64,000 nucleotides of DNA, taken from contig KN880477.1 in NCBI GenBank assembly GCA_000934385.1, forward strand, positions 1-64,000. Direction: 5' to 3'. Both the position numbers and the translations under genes were made by a program. Origin of the DNA: Cylindrobasidium torrendii FP15055 ss-10 (Eukaryota; Basidiomycota; Agaricomycetes; Agaricales; Physalacriaceae). The notes below the pieces were generated by a model. The model searched no databases and was not told where the DNA came from. It worked only from the letters and a program-made list of their open reading frames with translations. How positions within the stretch are numbered: position 1 is the first letter of the stretch; each line of letters starts with the position of its first letter. Positions 21,631-32,831 of the stretch are shown one piece after another.

Positions 21631-23554
21631 CTAATGTGCACCTCGAATAAGTACATCCATTTGCTCTTGAGAGAATCGCGGGGTGATCTCGAGAGGGAAG
21701 TGCTTCGGTAGGCTATCGGGATTTGGTCAACACAATCGCCACTTTATTAAATTTATGCACGAACCACACCATATCAGGTCCTGGCTCAAGACACGGAACA
21801 ACGCGCTCTCCGCTCGCATTCTTCCCCGGCTTGATATTGAATGTCGCTAGGGTCATGGCGCTGGTAATAAACACGGAAGCGTCAGCGAGAAGACGACCAG
21901 GGCATCTACGACGCCCGATCCCGAACACAAAGTCATACGGATCCCTGTTTGGGGTGTTGCCCAAAAAGCGGTCCGGGTCAAACTTGTGCGGATTAGGGTA
22001 CATCTCGCTGTCGCGCGCCATTGCCCTGCATAGAATGAGCGGAATAGCATAGTCAAATGATGTGCTTGCGTACCAAAGGTTGGAAAAGATCATGCTACCC
22101 TTTGGAATGCAGTAACCGTCGTGGATATCGTCCTGGGTCGTTGTATGAGGAATGGCTGTTATATTTCGTTAGTTGATATGAGACTATTTGACGAATACCC
22201 ACCTAAAGGAACAGATAGGTGAAATCGAGCAAGTTCCTTGAGCACAGCCTGGAGGTATGGCAAGTGTTCCCTGTCGGCGTACGTCGGGAGGCGGTCGTGC
22301 CCACAGACCTCATCTACTTCGGCCTGGGCGCGCTTGAGAACGTCGGGGTGAATGGCCATCAGTAGATAGAACGCGTGCAGAGCGACCGCGGTCTTTGCCC
22401 ATTAGTTGACAAGCTCAGGCTTTGTGATGAGGTGGACTCACCGTTTCGGCCCCAGCGGCTTCGAGTGAGCCTGCAGCATGTCGAAGGAGCTCCTCCTCGT
22501 CCTTCGGAAGACCACGCCTTAACCACTTTGCGGAGAATGAGTTTTCGGCAGTGCCGTCTTTCTGGTACAGAAGCCTGAGCTGAAATTCTCGGGCGCGCGG
22601 CTGTCATACTCACCAAACATTGACGAGTATAGTTGAGCGGAAGGTCAAGCATGTTTTCGTAGAGAGCAGCCCATTCTCTTCCTAGACGCTTGAAGTGAGT
22701 GCCAGGGACCCATTCGGGAAGGCTTGCGAGAATAGGAAATTGGTCGACGAGGAATCCACGGAGCCCAGGATGTGTAGCCTGCAAAATAGCCTCAGCAAGA
22801 TGCTCGTTCCAAAGACATAATCTCCGCGTACGACGACCAACGTATGCATGGCCTTGTTAACCGCTGTGATCACCTCGTCGTCGTAGTCTTTCGCGGTGTA
22901 GCCATAGGTGATTCGTAGAATGATGGCGCCAGCGTGACTTCAACAGCCATGTCAGTGTGATCAGAAAATACATGGGCGCGCTCACCGAAAGCAATGGTCG
23001 ACAATGCGGTCTGGTTTTTCTGCGACAAGTCCAAGAAAACGACGTGCTTGGTCTTCTTCCTGGGGATAAAAAGTTCTAATCTGGGACATTGAACCCAGCT
23101 CTTGATGGATCATTCTCCTAATTAAGCACAGTTAGCACATATACTTTCAAGTGCGCCGAGGACTCAACCTTGTTTGTATAAGATCCTTTCCGCTCTCCAA
23201 AAAGCCACACGACTTCTTCCATCCCATAAGCTCGCCGGACATGAACAGGCTGGGCCTCGAAGAGTAAATGGCGCCCTTGGCATCAAAAATCTGTTTTGCC
23301 TGCTCAAAGGTGTTGATAACGATGATGGGGGTAGCGCCAATGGTCAGCGAAATGACTGGGCCATATGTTTCGCCCATCCTTGCAAAGTTTTCCCACACTC
23401 GCCCGTGCGCCATGTCCAACATATTCCCGATGATGGGAAGTCCAGGAGGACCTGGTGGTAGCTTTCCATGCGCTCTGCGTGTGAGCCATGCGTAGAGGAC
23501 GGCGGCGCCAACGAACGTCGCCAGAAGTGTGCTCGACGTTGATGTCGATGTCAT
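21631..23554 (-). CDS. Cytochrome P450, OrdA-like, second copy
   Basis: Paralogue of the P450 at 8292-10270, about 500 aa with introns at matching places. It has an N-terminal anchor (LLATFVGAAVLYAWL), PPGPPGLPIIGN, the aligned block GELMGWKKSCGFLESGKDLI, an I-helix with EAAGAETT, the ExxR motif as KELAR, PNPHKFDPDRF, and the heme loop FGIGRRRCPGR. The final exon (LPKHFPLEITPRF to the stop at 21631) joins by a GTGGTT donor. Without that splice, the open frame ends early in an unrelated tail. The stretch SLEAAGAETT replaces ALAGAGSETT of the first copy at the oxygen-binding helix, a possible specificity change. No disabling lesion seen. Substrate unknown. Confidence 0.91.
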
Positions 23555-23615
23555 CGAATTCGAAGATGGGAGTAAGGAGCAAGAACGAAATTCGATATAT
23601 CACCCTCCGCAGAAG

Positions 23616-23623
23616 TTTATATA
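23616..23623 (-). promoter_or_regulatory. TATA box of the second P450
   Basis: TATATAAA on the minus strand, 62 nt before the ATG at 23554. Confidence 0.6.
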
Positions 23624-24106
23624 CTTAGTGGTTAGCATCACCAGGCCCGAATTCATCGCAACCTAAAAATGAGTTGGACATGGGAATGTATTCTCACGCG
23701 GCGTCTATTTTGCACACCGTCTTTGCCCAAGTTTCGTCACATCAGTCGATTGTAAGTTGTCTAGTCCCATAGTGACTTTTCCTGTATTCCGCCGTCGCAC
23801 GCCAAACTGGTCGTTGTGGTGGTCGGGATGGAAGAGACTGAGAAAGCTAAGTACGATCGCATCATGGCCGCCATCACAAGAGCGGCAATCACCGGCGCCC
23901 TGAGCAGTGAGCTTGTCACTTTGAGGATAGCTGTTATTTCTTCTGGTACCCTTGAATTTACTGATGATGACTGCGACCACCATGACCTCCTGGACGCCCA
24001 TTCCCACCTCGTCTAAGATCAATGTTGCATTCGCGTTCCAACTCGTGTTTTTCTCTTCCCTTGCATTCTTTGCTTAGACAACCTTCCGTTCTACGTGTCG
24101 GTGTGT
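23624..24106. other. Intergenic, no gene seen
   Basis: Short overlapping frames on both strands, none with family support. Confidence 0.45.
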
Positions 24107-24307
24107 TCAGCAAGCTCTGACGCCGTCTAATATGGGCACATACCCGCGTATCGTGCGACATGTCGCTGGTAAAATACCACCAAGAATTGGCATGCACTCA
24201 TTGACGCAATCATAAGTCAACGCTCTCAAGGAACTGAGTGGTGTGGTGGCGGTGACCGTGAATGCTCCGAGGAACAGAATGAAGCAAATGAGGAGCCTTG
24301 CGTGCAT
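24107..24307 (-). CDS. Possible small secreted peptide
   Basis: A 66-codon frame begins MHARLLICFILFLGAFTVTA, a good signal-peptide shape, followed by a short mature part with four Cys. A possible in-frame 54-nt intron (GTGGTA...ATTAG) would shorten it to 48 residues with three Cys and the same stop. No family recognised. It could be chance. Confidence 0.28.
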   Translation of the reverse strand: MHARLLICFILFLGAFTVTATTPLSSLRALTYDCVNECMPILGGILPATCRTIRGYVPILDGVRAC

Positions 24308-24820
24308 ACTATTGGATGTGGTGAAAGAGGGTTTGGTTATTATAAGTATCAACGAACAGGTATCTGATAGGAAGCTTATAGCCAACATGGTGTGCTAAAT
24401 GGTGTAGTCCTTTCCTCGGAGGACGGCTCGAATGTTCATATTTGCACAAACATACCACCAAGTCTTTATTCCATTGATAATTAGAGTGCTTCCTACCAAA
24501 GTACTTCCTCGCCTGCGCTGGTCCGCCCAAGATGAGCCTCGAAACAGAAATCCGGCGACTGCCGAATATCCAAGCCGGTCGATCGTCCTCGGCACTCGTT
24601 CATTGTGAACTCTGACGACAATCTCTTGTGCCTTGGAATACTCTCAGGCCAATCACTACAGAAGACCAGTATGGTCATCCATATGCTTTGGAGCAACTTG
24701 AACAGCCTCGGAACGACAGCCACTTAGATGCTCAACAGCGTCCAACGTCTGGACCTTGTTTCCATAGCGCTGTTGCGGATAGAAACTTGTTCGCATTTGT
24801 AGGTGCCCGGCAATGCGCAG
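24308..24820. other. Intergenic, no gene seen
   Basis: Frames on the minus strand near 24395-24723 are short and lack recognisable motifs. Confidence 0.45.
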
Positions 24821-24828
24821 TATATAAA
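24821..24828 (+). promoter_or_regulatory. TATA box of the second SIE-motif gene
   Basis: TATATAAA lies 67 nt before the ATG at 24888, followed by a CT-rich leader. Confidence 0.6.
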
Positions 24829-24887
24829 GCGCGTCGAATCGTCCTCTTTTTCTCTCTCTTTATTTCTCCTCCTCAATCCCCACTACT

Positions 24888-25314
24888 ATGCACACGCAGA
24901 ACACTCTGCCAAGCACTCAGGCGCGCGCTCTCATCGCGAACGACAAGCCTCTTCCTCCGTCGCCGCGAACCCCGCGTCTACGCAGACCAAGCTCGGCACA
25001 CCGGAAACGCGTCGTGATAACCAAGAGCATCGAGATATTAGCGTCGGAGTGGGACGCGCAGAGAGCTGTGGCAGAGGCGCGTAAGGATCCTTGCGACCCC
25101 GTAGTCGCGGCATTGCCGCTAGGGCAGACGACGCCGGTCACGTATATCGCGGCGCCGCAAGCGAGGAGAGGAAATGAACATGTGCAGAAAGGGATTTCTA
25201 TGGCTCGGCAGTGTGCGTTATTGGTTTCGTCCCTTCGATGTCTACTAATGATTTGGTGCAGTGTATAACAACGTTGGGAAGTTTATCCCACGGCCGAAGG
25301 GGGAGTCTCCATAA
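24888..25314 (+). CDS. Unknown small basic protein with an SIE motif
   Basis: Unrecognised protein of about 125 aa. An N-terminal Pro/Arg-rich stretch is followed by KRVVITKSIEILASEWDAQR, which aligns with KQVIITQSIEHLAAEYSAKR of the protein at 10743-11627. The 3' end is spliced: a GTGCGT donor after the codons for MARQ joins to LYNNVGKFIPRPKGESP, ending in TAA at 25312-25314. Without splicing a short hydrophobic tail results. The clear TATA box, pyrimidine-rich leader and spliced tail support a real gene. Function unknown. Confidence 0.55.
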
Positions 25315-27697
25315 CATGCCACCACTCGCCCCAGTACAAACCAACACTCTTTTGATACCTGCATTTCTGTTTTGTTGTTCGCTCTCCTAGATTCTTTGAT
25401 TTCATTGGACAATACAGTACTCTATCTTTACGTTGCTATCTCTTGATGAAATGGCCCAGCTTTGCATACTCTTCGTATAGACAATCTCGGGATGAGGAGT
25501 CTCGCGAGAGAAGGACGTACAAGTGTAGCAAGGTGGAGAATATACAATAGCATTCAATTTCGCGGCCGCGCCGCTGCCACACTACCCCACGGGCCACGGC
25601 CACGAGAGTCCTCTTCGTCTTGCTGCGGTAGTTTGTTGGTATAGACTCCACTTATCATCCCGGGGCGCAGAAGCTACGTAGAATCTCTGTTGGCCGGACG
25701 GCTTTAGTGGCTTCCAGTTAGAATGATAGTAAGCTCCTCAATGGGTTCGAATTCGCCGTACAATCGCCTTGAGTAAGTAGCTGCATCGGTACTGGCTTAA
25801 AACTGCAGGAGTAAGTAGCAATGGTTTAGGCGATTCGGAGTGGTGACAAGGGGGACACTCTTACTTCCTATGAGGATTCTATTGTGGGGCATCCACGCCT
25901 GCTTCGAGATGTGAGATCCTCTTTTGCGCACAATATCAGTGATATCTTCGAAAGTGCACAATCCAAAGGGCTGGATTTGTGCGCGCCCGAGGCACCTCCT
26001 CGGCATGACGCACGCTACACCCACAGAGAACCTAGAATGCCTTATATGGAAGCCACAAAGTTGCGAGGTGCAGCGTCACGGGGAGACAAAGCAGAGTGGT
26101 CCGGCGGAACGCCTACATGGGCCTCTATGGGCACACTGGACAAGGTACAGAGCGATTCCATCGTACTTCTCAACGCGTATTATGCATGGTTCCGGATCTT
26201 ATACACGCTGAAAAGGTACTCTGAACGAGGCTAAAGCGGCGTCCGAGGTATTTCGCCAGTGTCAGACCCTGACGGGAGTCCTCGCTTCACGAGATAAACA
26301 GGCAGAGCCGTGGTATCAGAAAGTGTATCACCCAGGAATACACGAGCTCAGCTGGCGGTTAGAGCGAGGCAAACTTGCAACTCAAAACTTGGGCATGCAT
26401 TCAAGTAGCCATCCGGACCTATCAAAGTTGCAGCACATCTGGTCAGAAGGTTGTGAGTCTCACTCGACTTCGTACAATCTTGCACGTTTCCAGAGTACAA
26501 CACATCCGGGGAGTAGGTTTGCAACGAGGGATTCGAACACAAGGCCGCTGAGGTCTCGTGATGTGCGCGGCAGCAACTTCGTCGCGCATTTCGGGCTTCT
26601 AGGCATAGAATACTCTTGGAGATTTCACGAATACCTGACTCTGGGGGTGACTCTGGATTGGCGGGGTAGGGGCGCGTGCCGAGTCATTTGGGAAGAGTGT
26701 TAGAGCAAGATGGAAAGAATACTCGTGGATTACTGCTGACCGGAGAGAGGTGTACATGCAAGAAGTTTTTTGGTGCAGAGTAGTCGTGTGGGAAGGACGC
26801 CCCTTCATGCGAAGTGAGCCTGTATTAACGGTGACCTCAGTAATAAAATGGAATTTTGTGCTCGAGTCCGTGTGAAGGATGTTAAGCATGCAGATGGATG
26901 TGGTGTCTGAAATGATTCCCCGCGAAAGAACCCACCTCTCAGTATCTACGACTTCTGGCAAAGATTGTGGGCCGTACAATCTTGAATCCATGTCCGACTT
27001 GCTGCCTTACAACAGCTCCACGCCGCGTTAATACCAGCGCTTCATAACCGTCGTCTCCACACTTCTATCAGCGCACGCCTCAATGGGCTGGCAGTTTGGG
27101 TAACGCCGTCGCCGAACGCGGTCCTATGGATCCAGACACGCGCCACAGGTGACCATCACGTGGCGCGTGTCCCATTGTCTTTTACCTTCCAGTTTTGGCC
27201 CAGAGCTGATGTAGCGACGTTCGCCCTCAGTTTGGGATTGCAACGAGGCAGGTACCGCGGACTTGGCCGCTGTGACGCGCACTTTTGAGGCTGTGATACT
27301 TCATTCCAGTGGCACACCGCAGCATATGGAAGACTTGTGCGTACCGTATGGAAGACGACTGGGACCGCTGACGCCGACACCTTGAAGTGCAGGAATGACT
27401 AGGGAGGAATTGGGGTGAGAAAAGGTGACTACTAGGTATTAGCGATCGCTCCGAGCTCGCTAATAATGAGGAGACGAGGTGAAAAGGCATAATTCTCAGG
27501 GTGCAACAGAGTGTTTAGAGGCTGCAGAAACAATGTAAAGTATAGGCATTGTGCCACAATAGGCCACTGTCCGACGAAAAGGATCATGGTAGCCATGAGC
27601 TATTACGCTTTGATGGTCGCTAGACGTCCCCAACGACGCGCGCGGCGGCATAGTGATCCGTGGAGCCAGGTAGAGGTAAAGAAGAATTTCGGGCGTT
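25315..27697. other. Long gene-poor stretch
   Basis: About 2.4 kb in which I find no gene. Frames up to 130 codons exist on both strands but overlap, lack family motifs and have no plausible splice continuity. A GTTCGAATCCC string on the minus strand near 26530 was tested as a tRNA B box and rejected. It could hold a non-coding RNA or an old repeat; nothing visible proves either. Confidence 0.45.
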
Positions 27698-27703
27698 TAT
27701 AAG
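27698..27703 (+). promoter_or_regulatory. TATA box of the unknown gene at 27758
   Basis: TATAAG lies 60 nt before the ATG, followed by a T/C-rich leader. Confidence 0.5.
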
Positions 27704-27757
27704 GGGCAGGCACCGGACAGAGTTTCGATCATTTTTCTTTCTTCCCTCTGGACCGCC

Positions 27758-28391
27758 ATGACGGAGTACGACTACAGCCCCGAGGCCGTAGAGCACTACA
27801 AGGAGAAGCAGCGCGTCGTCGGCCGCTGGGTCGCAGAGACGCAGCGCCATCACCCGCAGAATCCGTTCACACACACACCGTCGGTCAGACAAGAGCCCAA
27901 GCGCTCCAATACCTATACGTCTGGCTCCCGACGGCCATCGTCGTCCTCAGCCCGACCGACGCCGGGCTCACGGCGCTCGTCGACCGACCAGGCGCGCCCT
28001 AGACGATCACAGTCCCGCCAACCGCACCGGGCGCAAACCCTGCCAGTAGTACACACCACGCAGACCCCACGTGCGGTCGCGGCGCCCCAACCACAGCAGC
28101 AACAGGTATATTACAGACCTCAGCAGGTGTATGCTCCAGCGGCAGCACAGGTGCGTCGCATTATTTTGCCCGTCTTTATCATTCCTGACCCGATAAAATC
28201 AGCCTGCCTACGTCTATCCACAGCAGCCGTTCTACTACGCCCCTCCGCAGCCACAAAAGAAGGGCGTAGTGACGCGCATCATGGAGTTCATCGGTGTCAA
28301 CACCGCCAAAAAACCGGCGCGCCCGAGCACCCGCCATCGCTCGAGCCGCAAATCGCGGCGGCATTCCTACTGGTGCGGAGACTCCCTTTGA
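27758..28391 (+). CDS. Unknown basic disordered protein
   Basis: Two exons, joined at the GTGCGT donor after AAAQ and a CAG acceptor before PAYVYPQQP, give about 190 aa. The N-terminus EYDYSPEAVEHYKEKQRVVGRWV looks like a conserved helix; the middle is Ser/Arg/Pro- and Gln-rich. The C-terminus has KKGVVTRIMEFIGVNT followed by a strongly basic tail ending RHSYWCGDSL. I believe similar short proteins beginning EYDYSPEA occur in other Agaricomycetes, but give no function. The second exon, not the readthrough frame, carries the conserved-looking C-terminal helix. Confidence 0.6.
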
Positions 28392-30276
28392 CTTTGCTTC
28401 CGCGTCGCTAAGCCGACCCTTCACAGAATGTTTCTGCTCCTTTTCTTTTATGTTTATTCGCCAACGACCTCGATACCACACGATGATGATTATGTTATGA
28501 CGGACACACAAGCCTTTACGAGATACCCAGAAAGCGGCAGTTAGTGCACGCGCCCCGACCCTAATATTTGGTATTATTTCAGCCTCTTAGGCATTAATGA
28601 CCTCCACGTAGACACGCTGCACTGTATGTAGCGTACACAATCTATATGCATCTACACATCCATCATCGGGGCGGAGTGTTATCGATGTTCCAGGGAGCGG
28701 GAGTGTGCCCGATGGTCGAGATTAGGGCCCGGCACAGAGCCTGCATCCTTACCCCCATTTCGCAAGGTCCTCCCACCCATGACCTCCGCCGGGCAGCACT
28801 ATCGTTGTATGGTAGCCAGGTGTTTGTCGTATGTTTGTGAGACGCCTGCCCCCGGACCGCCCAGATATTGGGAGCTGGAACCTAGCCTAACTGCGTTCGA
28901 AGAGGCGAAGTCTGATTGTGCTTCTCTCTAGGCATTAGCAAGGATTCGATCGTCTCCCGGACTCACACCGAGTGGCACGGACCGCAGGTTCAAGCTGATG
29001 TGCGAGAGATTGTTCTGAGGTAACGTACTCCCTTCGGGCTCTTTCGCTACATATGCCTGGACCTCAGTGTGCGCCTTGAGGCGCAAGGACGCTACAGACG
29101 GTGCAGACCCCTACCGCAGCGACGACTGTACTTCCGGAGTAATCACGGAATAACACTGGCGCAGAGAGGATTGGGATATTCCTTGTTTGCAATTCAGTGT
29201 GGGAACAGGCAGCGGACTGGGACGTGTTTTGAGGCGCGGATCGGGCTGTGGGACTCAATATGCGCGTTTGAAAGGACCTAGAAAGTGTGCTGCTAAACAA
29301 ATAAGATGCCTTTGTATGGGATTTATGCTCTATGAGGGGCCGAGGTCCAGTGAGGAGTGGTTTGACTGCTTTAATGCTCCGTTGACGTGGAAAATGCTTG
29401 CAGCTTTATGAGGTTTTCGATACCGCGGCTGTTTCAAACAGGTGAACCCAAAGACACTTTTCGAAGAATTTCATAGCGAGTAGGCGTATCATTAGAGCGA
29501 CTCCACTGAAGATGACAATGGGATTAAACCGGAGACGCCACCGGAACACGGGCCGATCGAGCGCTGCACATTGCAGAGCAGTTCTCTTCCTCTGCTCATG
29601 GGCGAGCAGAATCCCTACCTCAATGCCTCATTTCCCTTTGCCTTCTCTGAATCTTTCTCGCCATCTGGCGTATAATCTTTGCCGCGTCTGTCAATTGTCT
29701 TTTTGCCGTCGGCTCTCTCAGCGTCACACTCGAGTCTTTTGAGTTCGTCCCGAGGCTCCCGTTTGGCGAGCCTGGACTTTCCCTCCGATAATGCATGAAT
29801 TTTCCTGTGATATGCGTCCGTCACGATGACAGCTTTTCAGGTGCTCATGAGCGTGCATTCAAAGAGGAAAAATTGAGCGCAGCTTCTATCTCTATCAGTA
29901 CGTCGCGGGCCTGAACGTACAAAATGGACTTCACTGATGAGCGCACATAATTGCAGGCTTATCGCATCGCGCAATATAAAGAAGAGCGTTTAACTTAGAG
30001 TGTAAGCGCGACGTCGATTGCGGTCTCGATGGATGCCCGTTCCCGCGCGTTGGCATATCTCTGATGAAGTAACCTTGTGTTGCAGCTTAGCAGCTCTCTG
30101 CTCAATATCACAGCTTGCAACTCAAATGCCATTGGGTGGGTTCAGGCGCTTTGCACTGGGGCTGCTGCTGATGATCAAAGGCTACTCAAGGGGTCAATTA
30201 TACGGTTCGTAAATCAATAAATACGTGAATTCATAAATAATAAAATCTTTGAGGATTTTTCGTGTATGTCAAACCT
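28392..30276. other. Gene-poor stretch
   Basis: No supported gene in 1.9 kb. A highly charged minus-strand frame at 29615-29824 (Lys/Glu/Arg-rich, about 69 residues) is the most protein-like piece, but it has no good start context or partner exon. Confidence 0.45.
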
Positions 30277-31280
30277 CATCGAGTCGCAAATGTGAGCAGA
30301 GAGCCATCTTCCTCCGCATCCTTCGCAAGGACGCCATTCCATCCCCAGTTGATTTCACCTCCATCACCGTTGCGCTTGAATGTGCCTGCCTTGCCGACAT
30401 AGACCTTTGTATGATATCAGCTCAAGCCCAGGACAAAGGCCAACTGCACATACCTCGTAGCCGATAGTACCACCAATTTGGATATCGACCTCGAAGTGCT
30501 CATGGTACCAGTCGGTACCCTCGGCGCCCTCGAACTTAGCCTCATGGTCGGTATGACAGACGACAACGTTCTTCTTGTACTCGTCCGCGAGCCCATCACG
30601 CACGTTCTTGACTGTGTTTGCGCGGGCGGTGTCGTCGGCAGTGTGGCCGCCAAGGATGGCGTTGACAAGCTCGGCAATGCTGCCTGCGATGTCTGCCCTC
30701 TGGCGTTTCTCGACAGGCTCAAGAGCGCGCTTGTCTGGTGGGTTGAAGTCACCATCGTCGAAGCAACTGAAAGACAAAGGTTAGCTACACGTTAAAGTGA
30801 ACAGCTTGGCCCACTCACTCTCCACAGCCATCGTTGCCGCCGATGCAGACACCAGAGCCATCACTCAAGGTAGTGAGTCCGTTGACCTTGCCAACGTCAG
30901 TCGCGGCGCAGCCCATGATAGCCTGGACTGCTTCTTTGACAGCGCTCGACTCGGCATTGGTGTTCGTGATGTAAATGGAGCCTGGAGCACAGTCAACCAA
31001 CAGCGACGAGAAAATAGTACGGAAACCACTTACATCCCTCGACGGAGGCGACGTTGGCTGCGCGTCCTGATGCGTGGTAGGTGCAGGGCAGGTCGGTGCG
31101 AAGGTCCTGTTGCCAGTTGTCGAGAAGAGACTGGCAAGCGGAGAGCGTTGCGTCTTGAGTCGTACCACATGAAATGGGCTCCGACCAGTCGCGCATTGCG
31201 AGGAGGCCGGGAAGAGCGGCGGGCGAGGCGGCATTGACCGCAAGTGTGGCCGCAGAAAGCAAAATAGAAGTTGCGAACAT
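30277..31280 (-). CDS. Secreted Cys-rich protein with an extra C-terminal domain
   Basis: Four exons joined by clean GT-AG introns give about 280 aa. A signal peptide (MFATSILLSAATLAVNAA) is followed by a Cys-rich domain with blocks DATLSACQSLLDNW, AIMGC, KVNGL and GCGDCFDDGDF. The same blocks occur in the small secreted protein at 32292-32831, which stops at this point. Here a linker (PVEKRQ) and a second domain follow: KNVVVCHTDHEAKFEG, WYHEHFEVDIQIGGTIGYEV and GDGGEINWGWNG. From memory this second part resembles an uncharacterised fungal DUF (DUF7888-like); that needs checking. A role as an effector-like or antimicrobial secreted protein is only a guess. Confidence 0.8.
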
Positions 31281-31385
31281 TGTCGAAAATGAAGACAAAG
31301 TAGTGGGACGAATTTGAAGAGGTAAGTGCAACAGCGTCGAAAGGAAAGAAGGCTGAGTGCTGGGGTTTCACAGTGAAGTGACCAG

Positions 31386-31393
31386 CTTTTATA
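31386..31393 (-). promoter_or_regulatory. TATA box of the longer secreted paralogue
   Basis: TATAAAAG on the minus strand, about 106 nt before the ATG at 31280. Confidence 0.55.
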
Positions 31394-32169
31394 TCCTGCC
31401 CGCGCCAAGGAAGACGGTTTGTTAACGACTTCGCAGGAAAAGGTCGCCCGACTCGAAACATGACCGAAAGAGACATCGTTGCCATCGTTTGCATTGTTTG
31501 TGGAGCGTATTCCTCTTGTTATAAGCATGAAGCATTTCGAGTGGTGCGCCTTTGTGTCGTTGAGCAAAGCCATCAATCAAGGAGGGATACTCGAAAGAGC
31601 CAACTCAGAGTACGGTCACACATCCTTCTGACGTAAACTACGGCTTCTCCGCCCGTGTCCTGCGGGGAACGAGTTCAACGTTCAACAGTCTCGACGAGTT
31701 GACACCAGTAGCACGTTGCTCTCGATTTGCCAGACAATACGAGGCTGTGTATGTACACACTATGTGAAAGCGTCCTACACTGACCCGAGCAGAGGATTTT
31801 GATGTATTCGAGATGTCTGGCTCGAGCTGTTTTCACTGGTCTTGTCGCGGTCTGGTCACGGTCATCGTCCATCGAGCCATCAGAAGCATCAAAAAATTGG
31901 TTTGTGTGCGCCACCGTCGTACTAGCGCGGCTCCTCCCCGCCCTTGTCAGAGGACTGTCGACTTTTGATGGACGGTTGGAGCTTTGAGGGCGCCCATACA
32001 GGAAGATGAGACCCTCCAGCCAGGCGGAAGCTCGGTAAGCTATGTTCAAGATACAGTTTGTGCTCCAACAAGTGGAGCCTTTGTAACTCGTGTATGCAAC
32101 TGAGGATTTCCGCCAAGTCCTTTCTCGCTACTTGTGGATGAAACTGGAGCGTGCTCAAGTGAGTGAGCG
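31394..32169. other. Divergent promoter region of the secreted pair
   Basis: About 0.8 kb between the two TATA boxes. No coding frame supported. Both genes may share upstream regulatory sites. Confidence 0.5.
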
Positions 32170-32177
32170 ACTATAAA
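32170..32177 (+). promoter_or_regulatory. TATA box of the shorter secreted paralogue
   Basis: TATAAAAA lies about 115 nt before the ATG at 32292, followed by a CT-rich leader. Confidence 0.55.
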
Positions 32178-32291
32178 AACCGACACGAAAACACTGGTAT
32201 CTCTCAGAGCACTTGCCTTCTTCACTTTCACCTGCTCATCTGCACTTTTCTTCACTTCAAAGCCAATCTTCTCTTCGACATCTTCGCCGTA

Positions 32292-32831
32292 ATGCAGACA
32301 TTCGCCACCCTTGTCCTCTTTGCTTCGGTCGCCCTTGCCGCACCCAGTATCAACGACGCCAACGTCGCCGTCCGCCAGACCAACAACCCCAACAAGCCTA
32401 CTTGCGGTGGAGCCGGTGACGCGACGCTCGCTGACTGCCAGCACCTCTTTGACAACTGGCCATACTACCAAGACGCGACTTGGGACGCGACGTGCCACTC
32501 CGGCACGACGCTCGAGTACAACCCAGCTTGCTACGGCAACTGCTGCGTCTATACGTCCTGGGATACCCCTCTTTGTACGTCGCCTCCTCAGCATTGACAA
32601 TGAAGCTCTGTATTGAAATTGGGCGTACAGGGGAGGACGTTCACACGGCTGTCGGCCAGATTTTGGGCTGCAGGTCTGAGGAAAAGGGCACGGTCAACGG
32701 TCGCGTCGAGGTCACCGACTCCGGCACGATTTGCATGGCCGACCGCGATGCCTGCGGTGACTGCGTACGTCCAGCTTGATGCTTAATGGCAACGTATACT
32801 GACCTGTCGCTACCAGTTTGACTCTGACTGA
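32292..32831 (+). CDS. Small secreted Cys-rich protein
   Basis: Three exons give about 145 aa. A signal peptide (MQTFATLVLFASVALAA) is followed by a domain with eight or more Cys: DATLADCQHLFDNW, YNPACYGNCCVYTSW, AVGQILGC, GTVNGRVEV, GTICMADRDACGDC. The second intron lies right after CGDC and the last exon adds only FDSD and the stop. This mirrors the intron in the longer paralogue at 30277-31280, where the next exon encodes FDDGDF and a further domain. The NPACYGNCC block is absent from the longer paralogue, so disulfide patterns differ. No established family recognised. Confidence 0.8.

Noticed and set aside
26500..26600. tRNA gene suggested by a GTTCGAATCCC string on the minus strand
   Set aside because: The flanks do not form a T-arm stem or acceptor stem, and no A box is present at the right distance.
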